A stretch of DNA of 64,000 nt from Geobacillus jurassicus NBRC 107829 (lineage in GTDB: Bacteria; Bacillota; Bacilli; Bacillales; Anoxybacillaceae), in contig NZ_BCQG01000013.1 of NCBI RefSeq assembly GCF_001544315.1, positions 1 to 64,000 of the forward strand, read 5' to 3'. Below are positions 8,684-17,922 of the stretch, in pieces. The position numbers and the translations under genes were made by a program. The notes beneath the pieces were generated by a model, which was not told the DNA's origin, did no database searches, and worked only from the letters and a program-made list of their open reading frames with translations. Numbering within the stretch: position 1 is the stretch's first letter; the number at the start of each line of letters is the position of its first letter.

Positions 8684-8710
8684 AAAAGGCGCCCATTTGG
8701 ACGCCTTTTT
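8684..8710. terminator. Bidirectional terminator-like hairpin
   Basis: AAAAAGGCG and CGCCTTTTT flank an inner CCA/TGG pairing. T-runs occur on both strands. It lies upstream of the marR promoter and may end transcription of an element now lost or incoming read-through. Confidence 0.6.
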
Positions 8711-8978
8711 GGTGTAAAATTCGAGAATCCGCGCCGCGGTTGCCGTCGGCTGAATGCAGTTTCTCAACCACACTCCACCAGGTGGGTGTTCGCAGAAGCG
8801 TTCCTGCCGTCCTCCATGGCGAAAATTGAGGCATGACATTCCCGCTTCGATGTAGAACTCCCTTTCTATTGCCATCGGTTGAAACTTCATTCTACAACGC
8901 ACAACGCAGCAGCGGATTGGTGATTATTATGATACATGATGTTCTGCGCCTTGGCAAGAGGGACAGCCATCCATTTTT
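8711..8978. other. Non-coding stretch, possible insertion-element remnant
   Basis: No convincing gene. On the minus strand (about 8775-8830) a short phrase reads GRNASANTHLVECG before a stop, which is reminiscent of the C-terminal end of TnpB-type proteins. There is no zinc-ribbon upstream, so this is weak evidence for a decayed IS605-type element. Otherwise only short imperfect hairpins are visible. Confidence 0.25.
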
Positions 8979-10532
8979 TCAAACCGGATACACCCCATGC
9001 TTCCGCTCGGAAAAGACCATATACTTGGACATATAGGCCTCAAACCGCCGGATGAGTTCACTGCGCAAGTCGTTCGGCGCGACGATCCCATCGATGACAA
9101 GCTCGGAGGCAAGGCGGTAAATATCGATGTCGCGCCGATATTCCTCGCGTTTTTGCTCGACAAACGCCGCCCGCTCTTCCGGCGGCAGCTCGGCGATTTT
9201 GTTGGCGTAAACGGCATTGACGGCCGCTTCCGGCCCCATGACGGCGATTTGCGCGTTCGGAAGCGCCAAGCAGCAGTCCGGTTCAAACGCAGGTCCGGCC
9301 ATGGCGTATAGTCCGGCGCCGTACGCTTTGCGAACGATGACCGAGATTTTCGGCACCGTCGCTTCCGACATCGCAGCGATCATTTTCGCCCCATGGCGGA
9401 TGATGCCAGCCCGCTCGACTTTCGTGCCGATCATAAAGCCAGGGACGTCGGCCAAAAACAAAAGCGGGATATGGAACGCATCGCAGAGGGTGATGAATTT
9501 CGCCGCTTTATCGGCCGAGTCATGGAACAATACGCCGCCTTTGACGCGCGGCTGATTGGCGATAATGCCGATCGGCTGGCCGGCAAGACGCGCCAGTCCG
9601 GTGATGATTTCCGGCGCAAACAATTTTTTGATTTCACAAAACGATCCTTCGTCAATGATCCGCTCAATCAAATCATACATATTGAACGGCGCATTTTGGT
9701 TGACCGGCAAAATGTCCTCGATCGTTTTGTCAAACGATTTCGGCGGCTTCGCTTCGGCAACTGGCGGCTTTTCGCTGTAATTGGACGGAAAATACGATAA
9801 ATAACGGCGCGCATAGGCAATCGCTTCTTCTTCAGTTTTCACGAGCACGTCGCCGCAGCCGGAGACGGTGCAATGCATGCGGGCGCCGCCCATCTCTTCG
9901 AGCGTCACTTTTTCGCCGATCACCATTTCTGCCATGCGCGGCGAACCTAAGTACATCGATGCATTGCCTTCGACCATGATGACGATGTCGCAAAATGCCG
10001 GAATGTAGGCGCCGCCGGCCGCTGATGGACCGAACAATAAGCACACTTGCGGCACTTTGCCGGACAGCTTCACTTCATTGTAAAAGATACGCCCCGCCCC
10101 GCGCCGGCCGGGAAACATTTCAATTTGGTCGGTGATGCGGGCGCCGGCCGAGTCAACCAAATAAATGAGTGGGCAGCGCAGTTTTTCCGCTGTCTCTTGA
10201 ATGCGGATGATTTTTTCGACCGTGCGCGCCCCCCACGATCCGGCTTTGACAGTCGAATCGTTCGCCATCACGCAGACGGTGCGGCCATTGATTTTGCCGA
10301 TGCCAGTCACAACCCCATCAGCCGGCAAATCGCCCGCCAAACAGTTGGCAAACAGTCCGTCTTCCACTTCCAGGCCGTTATCGAGCAATAAGTTCAGCCG
10401 CTCGCGAACAAATAATTTCCCTTGGGCGGCGTTTTTTTCATGATATTTCGGCGCTCCACCTTTTTTGATGTCGGCCGCCCTTTTCTCCAGCTCCGCCACT
10501 AGCGTGTCTTGTTGATTGGCTGTTTCCTTCAT
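8979..10532 (-). CDS. yngE: Acyl-CoA carboxylase carboxyltransferase subunit
   Basis: Carboxyltransferase (beta) subunit of a biotin-dependent acyl-CoA carboxylase, 517 residues, the length of B. subtilis YngE and of methylcrotonyl-CoA or propionyl-CoA carboxylase beta chains. Both crotonase-like halves are present, with the oxyanion regions GRRGAGRIFYNEV and GPSAAGGAYIPAF in the N-half and VRKAYGAGLYAMAG in the C-half. The ATG at 10532 is preceded by GGGGGAGG; an extended frame upstream lacks one. It is the last gene of the yng operon. With the biotin carboxylase and biotin carrier encoded upstream, methylcrotonyl-CoA is the most likely substrate. Confidence 0.9.
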   Translation of the reverse strand: MKETANQQDTLVAELEKRAADIKKGGAPKYHEKNAAQGKLFVRERLNLLLDNGLEVEDGLFANCLAGDLPADGVVTGIGKINGRTVCVMANDSTVKAGSWGARTVEKIIRIQETAEKLRCPLIYLVDSAGARITDQIEMFPGRRGAGRIFYNEVKLSGKVPQVCLLFGPSAAGGAYIPAFCDIVIMVEGNASMYLGSPRMAEMVIGEKVTLEEMGGARMHCTVSGCGDVLVKTEEEAIAYARRYLSYFPSNYSEKPPVAEAKPPKSFDKTIEDILPVNQNAPFNMYDLIERIIDEGSFCEIKKLFAPEIITGLARLAGQPIGIIANQPRVKGGVLFHDSADKAAKFITLCDAFHIPLLFLADVPGFMIGTKVERAGIIRHGAKMIAAMSEATVPKISVIVRKAYGAGLYAMAGPAFEPDCCLALPNAQIAVMGPEAAVNAVYANKIAELPPEERAAFVEQKREEYRRDIDIYRLASELVIDGIVAPNDLRSELIRRFEAYMSKYMVFSERKHGVYPV

Positions 10533-10720
10533 CCCTTGTTTGCCTCCCCCTTGTTTTGATCGGTCTTGCCATGCTGATCTCACGTGTTCGATAGAAACGG
10601 ACGCCGCAGCGAGCCGTTGGACGCGGCTTTTTGTTGCCTCACAAATGCTGCTTCGGCACAGCGCTTCGCCCGCACAGCCGCTTCCATTCAGAAACGTGCG
10701 CCTCGTCTCGTCCAAACGGC

Positions 10721-11503
10721 TTACTCGCCTTTATACACCGGCTTCCGTTTTTCTTTAAACGCCTGCAATCCTTCCAGCCGGTCTTTCGTCGGAATTGTCG
10801 CCTCATAGGCGAGCTGTTCAATCGCCAGGCCGGTCTCCAAATCGACGTTGAATACGCTTTGCACCGCCCGTTTCGCCTGGCGGACGGCAATCGGCGCGTT
10901 TTCGGCGATTTGCCGCGCGAGGCGAAGCGCTCGCTCCATCAACTCGGCGCGCGGCACAGCATATTCAACGAGGCCGATTCGCTCCGCCTCTTTGGCAGTG
11001 ATGCGCTTCGCGGCAAAAATCAATTCTTTCGCCTTTCCGATGCCCACAAGACGCGGCAGCCGTTGCGTTCCTCCCGCTCCCGGAATGATGCCGAGCGACG
11101 TTTCCGTCAGCCCAAGCTGGATATCGTCGGCGGCAAACCGGATGTCGCATGCCAAGGCGAGCTCCAACCCGCCGCCAAACGCCGAACCGTTTAAAGCGGC
11201 GATGACCGGCTGCGGCACTTTCTCGACCTCGTTGATCGTTTTGCTGATTAAGGCGACGGCCTGCCGCACTTCCGTTTCATTCATCCCCGCCCGCTCTTTC
11301 AAATCAGCGCCGGCGCAAAACACTTTTTCTCCCGCCCCAGTCAAAATGACGACGCGCACATCTTTTCGAAATTTGATCTCTTGCAAGAGCGCGCCGAGCT
11401 CTAAAAGAAGCGCTCTTGACAGCGCGTTGGCCGCTTCCGGGCGGTTTAATGTCACAATCGCGATGCCATTTTCTTGTGTTTCAAACGATACGAGCGTTCC
11501 CAC
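10721..11503 (-). CDS. yngF: Enoyl-CoA hydratase (methylglutaconyl-CoA hydratase-like)
   Basis: Crotonase-fold hydratase of 260 residues. Visible landmarks are CAGADLKER (oxyanion/CoA site), NGSAFGGGLELALACD and the acidic LTETSLGIIPGAGG segment. The GTG start has GGGGAGGAAG ahead. It sits between the HMG-CoA lyase gene (18 bases upstream) and yngE (about 190 bases downstream). In the leucine pathway the expected reaction is hydration of 3-methylglutaconyl-CoA to HMG-CoA; this follows from the operon context, since crotonases are not substrate-diagnostic by sequence. Confidence 0.9.
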   Translation of the reverse strand: MGTLVSFETQENGIAIVTLNRPEAANALSRALLLELGALLQEIKFRKDVRVVILTGAGEKVFCAGADLKERAGMNETEVRQAVALISKTINEVEKVPQPVIAALNGSAFGGGLELALACDIRFAADDIQLGLTETSLGIIPGAGGTQRLPRLVGIGKAKELIFAAKRITAKEAERIGLVEYAVPRAELMERALRLARQIAENAPIAVRQAKRAVQSVFNVDLETGLAIEQLAYEATIPTKDRLEGLQAFKEKRKPVYKGE

Positions 11504-11520
11504 GTTTTCTTCCTCCCCTT

Positions 11521-12420
11521 TTATGATGAAACAGTTTGCAAGTAGCGGCTCGGAAGCGGGCGGTCGATTTTGTCGCGGATAAACAAAGCCGCTTTCGTCA
11601 ACCGCTCGACATTGATGCCGGTTTCAATCCCCATGCCGTGCAACATATACACTAAATCATCGGTGGCGACGTTTCCCGACGCTCCGGGGGCGTACGGGCA
11701 GCCGCCAAGGCCGCCAAGCGAGCTGTCGAACGTCGTAATTCCCATTTCCATCGACACTAAAATATTGGCAAGCGCCGTTCCTCTCGTGTCATGGAAATGC
11801 ATGGCGATCCGAGCAGCCGGAAAACGGCGGAGCACGATAGCGAGCACCTCTTCGACTTGTTTGGGCGTCGCTACGCCGATCGTATCGCCGAGCGACAGTT
11901 CATCGACTCCCATCGCAAACAACCGGTCCGCCACCATCAGCACTTGATCGACGGAAATGCGCCCTTCATACGGACAGCCAAATACGGTCGAGACGTACCC
12001 ACGTACGGTTTTTCCTGCTTGCTTCGCCGTTTTCACAACATCTTCAAGCACGGGAAACGTCGCGGCGATCGATTTGTTAATGTTTTTTTGGTTGTGCGTT
12101 TCGCTCGCTGACATAAAGACGCCGACTTCATCGACTCCGGCGGCAAGCGCCCGCTCAAGCCCCTTTTCGTTTGGGACGAGCGCCGCATATGTGACGCCGG
12201 CTTTTCGGCGGATACCGGCTGCGACTTCGGCGGCGTCCGCAAGCTGCGGAATCCATTTCGGATGGACGAAGGAGGTCACCTCAATGTACGACAACCCAGT
12301 TTCTGACAATAGGTTGATCCAGGCGATTTTATCGGCGGTCGCGATCGGCGTTGCTTCGTTTTGCAGGCCATCGCGCGGGCCAACTTCTTTGATCGTCACG
12401 TTCGCCGGCCATCGGCTCAT
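11521..12420 (-). CDS. yngG: Hydroxymethylglutaryl-CoA lyase
   Basis: TIM-barrel lyase of the HMGL-like family, 299 residues, cleaving HMG-CoA to acetyl-CoA and acetoacetate. The N-terminal VGPRDGLQNE holds the catalytic Arg-Asp pair. MHFHDTRGTALAN supplies metal-ligand histidines. GLGGCPYAPGASGN carries the conserved active-site cysteine loop. The ATG follows GGGGGAGCAG. It lies 15 bases behind the biotin carrier gene, completing the leucine-type degradation set. Confidence 0.93.
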   Translation of the reverse strand: MSRWPANVTIKEVGPRDGLQNEATPIATADKIAWINLLSETGLSYIEVTSFVHPKWIPQLADAAEVAAGIRRKAGVTYAALVPNEKGLERALAAGVDEVGVFMSASETHNQKNINKSIAATFPVLEDVVKTAKQAGKTVRGYVSTVFGCPYEGRISVDQVLMVADRLFAMGVDELSLGDTIGVATPKQVEEVLAIVLRRFPAARIAMHFHDTRGTALANILVSMEMGITTFDSSLGGLGGCPYAPGASGNVATDDLVYMLHGMGIETGINVERLTKAALFIRDKIDRPLPSRYLQTVSS

Positions 12421-12435
12421 GCTCTGCTCCCCCTT

Positions 12436-12648
12436 TTACTCAATCTCGACAAGCACGTCGCCTTCGTTCACGAAATCTCCTTCCTGCACGTGGATGTGCT
12501 TCACGACGCCGGACGTTTCCGCGGCGATCGGAATCTCCATTTTCATCGATTCCAAAATGATGACATCTTGCCCTTCTTCCACACGGTCACCGACGGCGAC
12601 GACGATTTTCCAGACGCTTCCCGCCATCGTTGCAGTCACTTGGTTCAT
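12436..12648 (-). CDS. yngHB: Biotin carboxyl carrier protein (biotin/lipoyl attachment domain)
   Basis: A 70-residue free-standing biotinyl domain. The biotinylation motif ESMKME is present, with its Lys about 35 residues from the C-terminus, and the whole protein is one barrel-sandwich fold. The ATG of MNQVTATMAG was chosen, five codons inside the longest frame, because GGGGGAAG precedes it. It lies 15 bases after the biotin carboxylase. It shuttles carboxybiotin from YngHA to YngE. Confidence 0.9.
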   Translation of the reverse strand: MNQVTATMAGSVWKIVVAVGDRVEEGQDVIILESMKMEIPIAAETSGVVKHIHVQEGDFVNEGDVLVEIE

Positions 12649-12663
12649 CGTTTCTTCCCCCAT

Positions 12664-14019
12664 TCATTTCGTTTTTATTGGTTTCCAATGTTTCGAAAGG
12701 AAATCGGTCGTCGTATCCCCTGCTTGAAACGCCGGATGGGACAATACAGCTTCCAGCAGCGGAATGTTCGTTTTAATCCCTTCAACGCGATAGTCTCGAA
12801 GCGCTTCGAGCAAGCGTTCAATCGCCGTTTGCCGATCCGGTCCTTTCGCGATCAACTTCGCGATCATCGGATCATAAAACGGCGTGACCGTGATGCCGCC
12901 TTGGACCGCCGTTTCATGGCGAATCCCTTCGCCTTGCGGGGCGGAAAACGCGGTGATGCGGCCGGGAGACGGATAAAACGTGTTCGGGTCTTCAGCATAA
13001 ATGCGCACTTCAATGGCGTGCCCATCGCGGCGGATGTCCTCTTGCTGATAACGAAGCGGCTCGCCGGCGGCAATGCGCAGCTGCTCTTCGACGATGTCGA
13101 TGCCGGTGATTTCTTCGGTCACCGGGTGCTCGACTTGCAGCCGGGTGTTCATCTCAAGAAAATAAAAGTTTTTCTGTTCATCGACGAGAAATTCAATTGT
13201 ACCGGCATTCGCATAGCCGATATAACGTGCAGCCCGCACGGCCGCTTCCCCCATCTTCCGCCGCGTCTCTTCATCTAAAAACGGCGACGGCGCCTCTTCG
13301 ACCACTTTTTGGTGGCGGCGCTGGATTGAGCATTCACGCTCCCATAAGTAGACGCAGTGGCCGTTTTGGTCGGCAAGGAGCTGAATTTCAATATGGCGTG
13401 GACGTTCAATATATTTTTCAATGTACATCGTCCCGTCGCCGAAAAATGAAGCGGCCCGCTTTTGGCTCCCTTCAAACGCTTGGCGCAGCTCCGCTTCGTC
13501 GCGAGCGATATGCATGCCGATGCCGCCGCCGCCGGCGGATGCTTTGAGCATGACCGGATACCCGATCGAAGCCGCCGCTTTGGCCGCTTCATCGGCGCTA
13601 TCAAGCGCAAAGGAGACGCCCGGGACGATCGGCACTCCAGCTTTTTCCATCGTCCGCCGCGCTTCGATTTTGCTGCCCATCGCCGCAATGACGTCAGCCT
13701 TTGGACCGATGAAGACGATTCCTTCTTCCTCGCAGCGGCGGGCAAATGACGGGTTTTCCGAGAGCAGCCCGTAACCGGGATGGATCGCCTCCGCTTTAGC
13801 TGCTTTCGCGACCTCGATGATTTTCTCGATATTCAAATAGCTTTCGGCAACACGCGGCTTGCCGATCAAATGCGCTTCATCCGCGAGCGCAACATGGAGC
13901 GAATCGGCGTCCGCTTCGGAATAAACGGCAACCGTTTGAATGCCAAGGCGTTGGCACGTGCGGATGACGCGGACGGCGATTTCGCCGCGGTTGGCAATCA
14001 ACACTTTCGAAAACATCAT
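12664..14019 (-). CDS. yngHA: Biotin carboxylase subunit (acetyl-CoA carboxylase-like)
   Basis: ATP-grasp biotin carboxylase of 451 residues. It begins MMFSKVLIANRGEIAVRV, has the glycine-rich KASAGGGGIGM ATP loop, the HIEIQLLAD and CSIQRRHQKVVEEAPSP signatures, and EMNTRLQVEHPVTE in the active site. The length equals AccC. The operon position with a separate carrier and carboxyltransferase shows it serves a catabolic acyl-CoA carboxylase rather than fatty-acid synthesis. A 10-bp hairpin lies just upstream. Confidence 0.92.
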   Translation of the reverse strand: MMFSKVLIANRGEIAVRVIRTCQRLGIQTVAVYSEADADSLHVALADEAHLIGKPRVAESYLNIEKIIEVAKAAKAEAIHPGYGLLSENPSFARRCEEEGIVFIGPKADVIAAMGSKIEARRTMEKAGVPIVPGVSFALDSADEAAKAAASIGYPVMLKASAGGGGIGMHIARDEAELRQAFEGSQKRAASFFGDGTMYIEKYIERPRHIEIQLLADQNGHCVYLWERECSIQRRHQKVVEEAPSPFLDEETRRKMGEAAVRAARYIGYANAGTIEFLVDEQKNFYFLEMNTRLQVEHPVTEEITGIDIVEEQLRIAAGEPLRYQQEDIRRDGHAIEVRIYAEDPNTFYPSPGRITAFSAPQGEGIRHETAVQGGITVTPFYDPMIAKLIAKGPDRQTAIERLLEALRDYRVEGIKTNIPLLEAVLSHPAFQAGDTTTDFLSKHWKPIKTK

Positions 14020-14049
14020 CTCACCCTTTCTGAAAAGTGCAGGTGCCGG

Positions 14050-14074
14050 CGCCGGACGGTTCGTCCGTCCGGCG
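14050..14074. repeat. Perfect 10-bp hairpin within the yng operon
   Basis: CGCCGGACGG and CCGTCCGGCG with a 5-base loop in the 62-base gap between yngI and yngHA. There is no T-run, so it is not a standard terminator. It may be an mRNA processing or stability element. Confidence 0.6.
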
Positions 14075-14081
14075 CGGCGGG

Positions 14082-15716
14082 TTAGGTTGTTAAACCGAGT
14101 CGCTGTTTTGCCATTTCCCGTAATTTGAATTTCTGAATTTTTCCAGACGCTGTCATCGGGTATGAGTCGGTAAATTCGATATATCGCGGGATTTTATGCC
14201 GGGAAATGTTGCCGCGGCAAAACTCGCGAATTTCCTCGGCGGTCGCCGTTTCGCCGTCTTTTAAGATGATCCACGCCATCACTTCTTCGCCGTATACCTC
14301 ATCCGGCACGCCGACGACTTGCACATCCAAAATTTTCGGATGTTTGTACAAAAACTCTTCGATTTCACGCGGATAAATGTTCTCCCCGCCGCGGATGATC
14401 ATATCTTTCAACCGACCGGTGATGCGGCAGTAACCGCTTTCATCCATCGTCGCCAAATCGCCGGTATGCAGCCAGCCGTCTTCATCGATCGCTTCCTTCG
14501 TCGCTTCGGGGTTGTTGTAATAGCCTTTCATGACATGGTAGCCGCGCGTGCACAACTCGCCTTGCACTCCCCGGGGCACTTCCTTGTTCGTGCCCGGCTC
14601 CACAATTTTCACCTCGACACCCGGCAGCGCCCGGCCGACCGTCTCAACGCGCAGCTCCAGCGGATCGTCGGTGCGCGTTTGCGTGATGACTGGCGACGCC
14701 TCGGTCTGCCCGTAGGCGATCGTAATATCCGTCATGCCCATTTTCTCGATGACCGCCTTCATCACTTCGACCGGGCAGGGAGAGCCGGCCATAATGCCCG
14801 TGCGCAGCGACGATAAATTGTATTTGGCGAAATCTGGATCATTGAGCTCAGCGATAAACATCGTCGGCACGCCATGAAGCGCCGTGCACTGTTCCGCTTC
14901 CACCGTCTCGAGCACCCGCTTCGGATGGAACTCGACAACCGGCACCATCGTCGCGCCGACCGTCACACATGCAAGCGTGCTCATGACGCAGCCGAAGCAA
15001 TGGAAAAACGGCACCGGAATGCACAATCGATCGCCTTCGCCAAGTCCCATGCATTGCGCCACTTGGTGGGCGTTGTTGACAATGTTGTAATGCGTCAGCA
15101 TGACCCCTTTCGGGAATCCAGTCGTCCCCGATGTGTATTGCATGTTGATGACATCGTGCGGGTCGAGGCTCTCCATCCGTTCATCGAGTTCTTCTTCCGA
15201 TACGTCTTGCGCCATCGCCAAGATGTCGTTCCATGTGAACATGCCCGGGTATCGTTTGTCGCCTAGAAAGATTACGTTTTTCAGCTTTGGCAGCCGTTTG
15301 GATTGCAGCTGTCCGGGCGCCGATGTACGCAACTCGGGAACGATTTCGTACAAAATATCGATGTATGACGAATCGCGATATTGCTCGATCAAAAAGAGCG
15401 TCGTCGAATCCGATTGCTTAAGCAAATACTCAAGCTCCGCCGCCCGGTAGTTCGTATTGACCGTCACGAGGACGGCTCCCATTTTGCCGGTCGCAAACTG
15501 GCAGGCGATCCATTCCGGAACGTTCGTCGCCCAAATGGCGACATGCTCCCCTTTTTCGATGCCAAGCCGCATCAACCCGCGCGCAACGAGGCGGCAATAA
15601 TCGTTAAACTGCCGATACGTCAGACGCAATCCACGGTCGGCATACACGACCGCCTCGTGATCCGCATATTGCTTGGCTCGCTCTTCCAACAATTTCCCCA
15701 CAGTCACCGTCAACAT
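14082..15716 (-). CDS. yngI: AMP-binding acyl-CoA synthetase
   Basis: Adenylate-forming acyl-CoA ligase of 544 residues. It has the P-loop-like motif [11 protein letters not shown], the [11 protein letters not shown] motif, GWLHTGDLA with the catalytic Asp hinge, and the C-terminal Lys in [11 protein letters not shown]. It activates a short or branched carboxylate to its CoA thioester by way of an acyl-adenylate. The ATG follows AAGGGGAGGAAA. Between the acyl-CoA dehydrogenase and biotin carboxylase genes, it probably feeds isovalerate-type acids or acetoacetate into the pathway; the substrate is inferred. Confidence 0.9.
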   Translation of the reverse strand: MLTVTVGKLLEERAKQYADHEAVVYADRGLRLTYRQFNDYCRLVARGLMRLGIEKGEHVAIWATNVPEWIACQFATGKMGAVLVTVNTNYRAAELEYLLKQSDSTTLFLIEQYRDSSYIDILYEIVPELRTSAPGQLQSKRLPKLKNVIFLGDKRYPGMFTWNDILAMAQDVSEEELDERMESLDPHDVINMQYTSGTTGFPKGVMLTHYNIVNNAHQVAQCMGLGEGDRLCIPVPFFHCFGCVMSTLACVTVGATMVPVVEFHPKRVLETVEAEQCTALHGVPTMFIAELNDPDFAKYNLSSLRTGIMAGSPCPVEVMKAVIEKMGMTDITIAYGQTEASPVITQTRTDDPLELRVETVGRALPGVEVKIVEPGTNKEVPRGVQGELCTRGYHVMKGYYNNPEATKEAIDEDGWLHTGDLATMDESGYCRITGRLKDMIIRGGENIYPREIEEFLYKHPKILDVQVVGVPDEVYGEEVMAWIILKDGETATAEEIREFCRGNISRHKIPRYIEFTDSYPMTASGKIQKFKLREMAKQRLGLTT

Positions 15717-15775
15717 CGGCCGTTTCCTCCCCTTTGTCCGAATTCATTGTTATGGATATGCAGGCATTTCCGCTT

Positions 15776-16918
15776 TTAGCATCCGAGTTGGCGGGCGATG
15801 ACGAGCCGTTGGATTTCCGATGTGCCCTCGCCGATTTCCATGAGCTTGACGTCCCGCAAATGGCGCTCAACGCCATACTCTTTCATATAGCCGTAGCCGC
15901 CGTGAATTTGAATCGCTTGGTTGCAGACGCGGAACCCCATTTCCGATGCGAACAATTTGGCGAACGACGCTTCTTTTGTAAACGGTTTCCCTTGGTCTTT
16001 CAACCAAGCCGCCTTGTACACCATATTGCGGGCGAGCTCAATTTCCATCGCCATATCGGCGAGTTTAAACTGGATCGCTTGAAACTTAGAAATCGGTTGG
16101 CCAAACTGAACGCGTTCTTTCGCATATTGAAGCGCTTTCTCAAACGCCGCTTGGGCGATGCCGACGGCTAAAGCAGCGATGGAAATGCGGCCGCCATCAA
16201 GCGTGTACAAAAACTGTTTAAACCCTTTTTGCGGGTCGCCTAAGACGTTTTCTTTCGGCACGCGGACGTTCTCGAAAACAAGCTCGCACGTATTGGACGC
16301 GCGGACACCCATCTTGTCGTAATTCGAACGGATCGTAAATCCTGGGGAGTCAGTTGGCACGATGAGAGCGGTGATGATGTTTTTGCCGCGCGCATCTTTG
16401 CCCGTGACGGCGGTGACAATGACTTGCCGCGCGTATTGGGCGTTCGTGATCCAGCATTTTTCGCCGTTGATGACATACTCATCGCCATCGAGCACCGCGG
16501 TTGTGCGCGTGCCGCCGGCATCGGACCCGGCGTTCGGCTCCGTGAGCCCAAAAGCGCCAAGCGTCTCTCCTTTCGCCATCGGCACGAGCCATTTTTGTTT
16601 TTGTTCCTCTGTCCCGAAGTAGTAGATCGGGCTCGCTCCGAGCGACACAGCGGCCGCATAGCTTAACCCGGTGCCGCCGCAGGCGCGGCCGATTTCTTCA
16701 ACGGCAATGGCATACGAAATCGTATCGCCCCCAGCGCCGCCGTATTTTTCCGGAAACGGCAAGCCTAACAGCCCGAGTTCGCCCATTTTGCGGAAGACAT
16801 CCAGCGGAAAATGCGCCTCTTCATCCCATTTCGCCGCGTAAGGGGCAATTTCCTTCTCGGCGAAGTCGCGAACCATCTCTTTAATCATTTGTTGTTCTTT
16901 TGTCAACGAAAAGTCCAT
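15776..16918 (-). CDS. yngJ: Acyl-CoA dehydrogenase (isovaleryl-CoA type)
   Basis: FAD-dependent acyl-CoA dehydrogenase, 380 residues, in the usual three-domain layout. Visible are FGLTEPNAGSDAGGTRT and WITNAQYA (FAD/substrate), RVQFGQPISKFQ, the QIHGGYGYMKEYGVERHLRD signature and the C-terminal GEGTSEIQRLVIA. It is the first structural gene of the yng operon. The two TetR-type palindromes and a candidate promoter lie in the 118-base gap upstream. Isovaleryl-CoA is the likely substrate because HMG-CoA lyase and a carboxylase follow. Confidence 0.92.
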   Translation of the reverse strand: MDFSLTKEQQMIKEMVRDFAEKEIAPYAAKWDEEAHFPLDVFRKMGELGLLGLPFPEKYGGAGGDTISYAIAVEEIGRACGGTGLSYAAAVSLGASPIYYFGTEEQKQKWLVPMAKGETLGAFGLTEPNAGSDAGGTRTTAVLDGDEYVINGEKCWITNAQYARQVIVTAVTGKDARGKNIITALIVPTDSPGFTIRSNYDKMGVRASNTCELVFENVRVPKENVLGDPQKGFKQFLYTLDGGRISIAALAVGIAQAAFEKALQYAKERVQFGQPISKFQAIQFKLADMAMEIELARNMVYKAAWLKDQGKPFTKEASFAKLFASEMGFRVCNQAIQIHGGYGYMKEYGVERHLRDVKLMEIGEGTSEIQRLVIARQLGC

Positions 16919-16956
16919 GTTCTCCCTCTCCCCCGTTTAAAAAATGATTTATACTA

Positions 16957-16974
16957 AAACCGACCAGTCGGTTT
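16957..16974. promoter_or_regulatory. TetR-type operator O1
   Basis: An 18-bp palindrome with perfect AAACCGAC / GTCGGTTT arms around two central bases. On the minus strand it lies inside the spacer of a possible promoter (TTGGAA, 16 bp, TAGTAT) for yngJ. The spacing and symmetry fit a TetR-family dimer site. Confidence 0.75.
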
Positions 16975-17002
16975 CCAACCGTCATAAATAATCCGATATC
17001 CA

Positions 17003-17020
17003 AGACCGACTGGTTGGTCT
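17003..17020. promoter_or_regulatory. TetR-type operator O2
   Basis: A second 18-bp palindrome (AGACCGAC / GTTGGTCT, one mismatch), related to O1 and centred 46 bp from it, directly after the tetR stop codon. Two such copies in one gap are strong evidence of a local repressor target. Confidence 0.7.
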
Positions 17021-17036
17021 GTGAACAGCAAACCGC

Positions 17037-17663
17037 TTATTCGGCGGCCGGCCGCAACAAAAACCGCATGGCCGCCGCATGTTCCGTTTGGCGAAGCACC
17101 GCGTGCAAAATGAAATCAGCGAAATACGCTGCAATTTCCTCGATGGACAACGGACCGTCCGGATTGTACCATTTATACGTCCAGTTCACCATGCCGATGA
17201 TCGACATACCGGCGATCTCCACCGATAACTCCGGACGAAACTCCCCGGCCTCGATCCCTTCGCGGATGACGCGGAAAATGATTTGTTTAAATTCCTCACG
17301 CTTTTCATTGATCGGCTCCGCGTATTCCGGTTTTAAGTACGTGCTCTCTTGGTAAAATACGGTGATGTGCGGTTTGTACAAGTGAAACACTTTGACAAAC
17401 GACTGAACGATGGCATACAAGCGCTCAGTCGGCGTCGAAAAGCTTTCATACGCTTCCTGTGCTTTCGTAAGCGCGTAGGTAATAAAAACGTCATGAATAT
17501 GGTAAAGCAACTCATCTTTCGATTTGAAATTATGGTAAAAACCGCCTTTCGACGTACCGCTTTCGGCGACGATGCGATCGACCGTCACGCCGTGGTAGCC
17601 ATATTTTTCGAATAAGTGAAGAGCAGCATCGATAATGCGGTCTCTAAGCGGTTTGTCAGCCAT
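17037..17663 (-). CDS. TetR family regulator of the yng operon
   Basis: A 208-residue TetR-type repressor. The N-terminal helix-turn-helix spans IIDAALHLFEKYGYHGVTVD and SGTSKGGFYHNFKSKDELLY. The C-terminal ligand domain has the FYQESTYLKPEY region seen in acyl-CoA-responsive TetR proteins. It is encoded just ahead of yngJ on the same strand, with two matching palindromes between them. Inference: an acyl-CoA of the pathway is the inducer. B. subtilis places its yng operon under sporulation sigma factor E, so local TetR control would differ. Confidence 0.88.
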   Translation of the reverse strand: MADKPLRDRIIDAALHLFEKYGYHGVTVDRIVAESGTSKGGFYHNFKSKDELLYHIHDVFITYALTKAQEAYESFSTPTERLYAIVQSFVKVFHLYKPHITVFYQESTYLKPEYAEPINEKREEFKQIIFRVIREGIEAGEFRPELSVEIAGMSIIGMVNWTYKWYNPDGPLSIEEIAAYFADFILHAVLRQTEHAAAMRFLLRPAAE

Positions 17664-17729
17664 AATGATCTCCTTCGTCGTTGATCGTATAGCATTTTCA
17701 GAAAAAAAGGAATATTTCTCTTATCCATT

Positions 17730-17759
17730 AAGATACTCGATTGCTGGCAGCATTGTCAA
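17730..17759 (-). promoter_or_regulatory. Promoter of the tetR gene
   Basis: Minus-strand consensus TTGACA and TATCTT separated by 18 bp, about 65 bases ahead of the ATG. Confidence 0.6.
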
Positions 17760-17922
17760 TAAAAACTGTTCTGCTGCCTGAAAAAACGAGGGGGGATTTT
17801 AACATGCACCGTCTGGCGCTTCTCCCCGGCCGGCTCTTGCCTGATATAAACCGCTGCGGACATACAAATCATACATAATAGCGGCCGTTTTTCCAAAAAA
17901 TAATGATCGGAGGTGGCTTCTG

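Noticed and set aside
17803..17877. Possible 24-residue peptide behind an AGGGGGG ribosome binding site
   Set aside because: Too short to support, with no conserved features; the G-rich stretch may be chance.
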